Of a DNA stretch of 64,000 nucleotides, positions 63,841 through 64,000 are shown piece after piece. The DNA is from Bacteroidales bacterium. Its GTDB lineage: Bacteria; Bacteroidota; Bacteroidia; Bacteroidales; UBA10428. The notes below the pieces were generated by a model. That model was not told the origin of the DNA. It made no database searches and worked only from the letters and a program-made list of their open reading frames with translations. A program made the position numbers and the translations under genes. The first letter of the stretch is position 1. Each line of letters starts with the position of its first letter. The stretch is taken from NCBI GenBank assembly GCA_016926235.1, contig JAFGOZ010000524.1, positions 62,001-126,000 of the forward strand, read 5' to 3'.

Positions 63841-64000
63841 TTATCTTTTTGGCTGTTGTTGCCTTCCATTCTTTAGTAAATATTCATCTACTTTTTGCTG
63901 AAGCAACCCTGAACGTTTATGGTACTTCAACATCTCTCGTATCTCTTGAGAAGAATATGCGTTCATATTCCTGCCAGCCTTAACAGTTCCTTTTGGTGAT
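63841..64000 (-). CDS. C-terminal end of an unknown protein (cut by the window edge)
   Basis: On the minus strand a frame open from the right edge ends in TAA at 63843-63841. The visible 52 codons include YSSQEIREMLKYHKRSGLL and a basic end NGRQQQPKR, helical in character. No family recognised; the N-terminus lies outside the window. Supported by the terminator that follows directly. Confidence 0.6.
   Translation of the reverse strand, partial: SPKGTVKAGRNMNAYSSQEIREMLKYHKRSGLLQQKVDEYLLKNGRQQQPKR

Overview
The window reads as a chromosomal stretch of a low-GC, probably anaerobic or microaerophilic member of the Bacteroidota (Bacteroidales or a close relative, probably environmental). The reasons are: four proteins with type IX secretion (T9SS) C-terminal sorting domains (three of the common type, one of the gliding-motility-associated type); start-site regions carrying the Bacteroidota -7 box TAnnTTTG; general absence of Shine-Dalgarno (SD) sequences; a SerA with lysine in place of the catalytic histidine; the serC-serA-DUF1015 and dapB-lepB gene orders; a DoxX/MauE-like gene close to tpiA; and a short archaeal-type prolyl-tRNA synthetase. 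No rRNA, tRNA, CRISPR array, prophage or insertion sequence was recognised.

Layout. 1-6.1 kb (minus strand): tmk, a DoxX-like membrane protein, an OppB-type permease, tpiA with its terminator, prmA, and the start of a large exported protein that runs off the left edge. 6.2-9.3 kb: folP, cdaA (c-di-AMP synthase) and an MscS-like channel on the plus strand, converging on plsY with overlapping stop codons. 9.4-16.7 kb (minus): pckA, ppdK, corA with a GC-rich structured leader, and proS. 17-26 kb (plus): a Tyr/Ser-rich lipoprotein, a FadL-like outer membrane protein, two unknown exported proteins, a tandem SGNH esterase and a T9SS-exported PHP-domain protein, separated by repeat-rich spacers. 26-32 kb (minus): a TPR sensor kinase and LytTR regulator followed by a YCF48-like T9SS cargo and a BIG2 lipoprotein. 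32-37.6 kb (plus): gapN, four small exported or membrane proteins, and a methyltransferase. 37.6-43 kb (minus): dapB-lepB and thrS-infC-rpmI-rplT. 43-49 kb (plus): a DPP IV peptidase and serC-serA-DUF1015. 49-53.5 kb (minus): exported proteins including a CotH/lamin-tail T9SS cargo. 53.7-55.4 kb (plus): a YggS-type PLP protein and a dihydroorotate-dehydrogenase-like protein. 55.4-61.4 kb (minus): a TPR protein, a type-B T9SS cargo, a DUF6702 protein and pyk. 61.4-64 kb (plus): xerD, a repeat-rich spacer, a PKD-domain lipoprotein, and the tail of a minus-strand gene at the right edge.

How genes fit together. tpiA, gapN, pyk, ppdK and pckA give a flexible phosphoenolpyruvate/pyruvate node, with both pyrophosphate-linked and ATP-linked routes, as is common in fermentative Bacteroidota. 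cdaA beside an MscS-like channel points to c-di-AMP/osmotic physiology. SerA and SerC make O-phosphoserine, and the DUF1015 protein cotranscribed with them carries a DGHHR motif that might place it in the same pathway.

The observations most worth following are regulatory or repeat-like rather than a large new gene system. They are: (i) the corA leader, where a long stem lies next to a hairpin that can mask a perfect SD; (ii) infC, apparently started at AUA behind a perfect SD; (iii) a ~146-bp palindrome-rich repeat present twice in opposite orientation (20.7 kb and 62.8 kb); and (iv) the DUF1015-serine pathway link. I did not find convincing evidence of a wholly new multi-gene system in this window.
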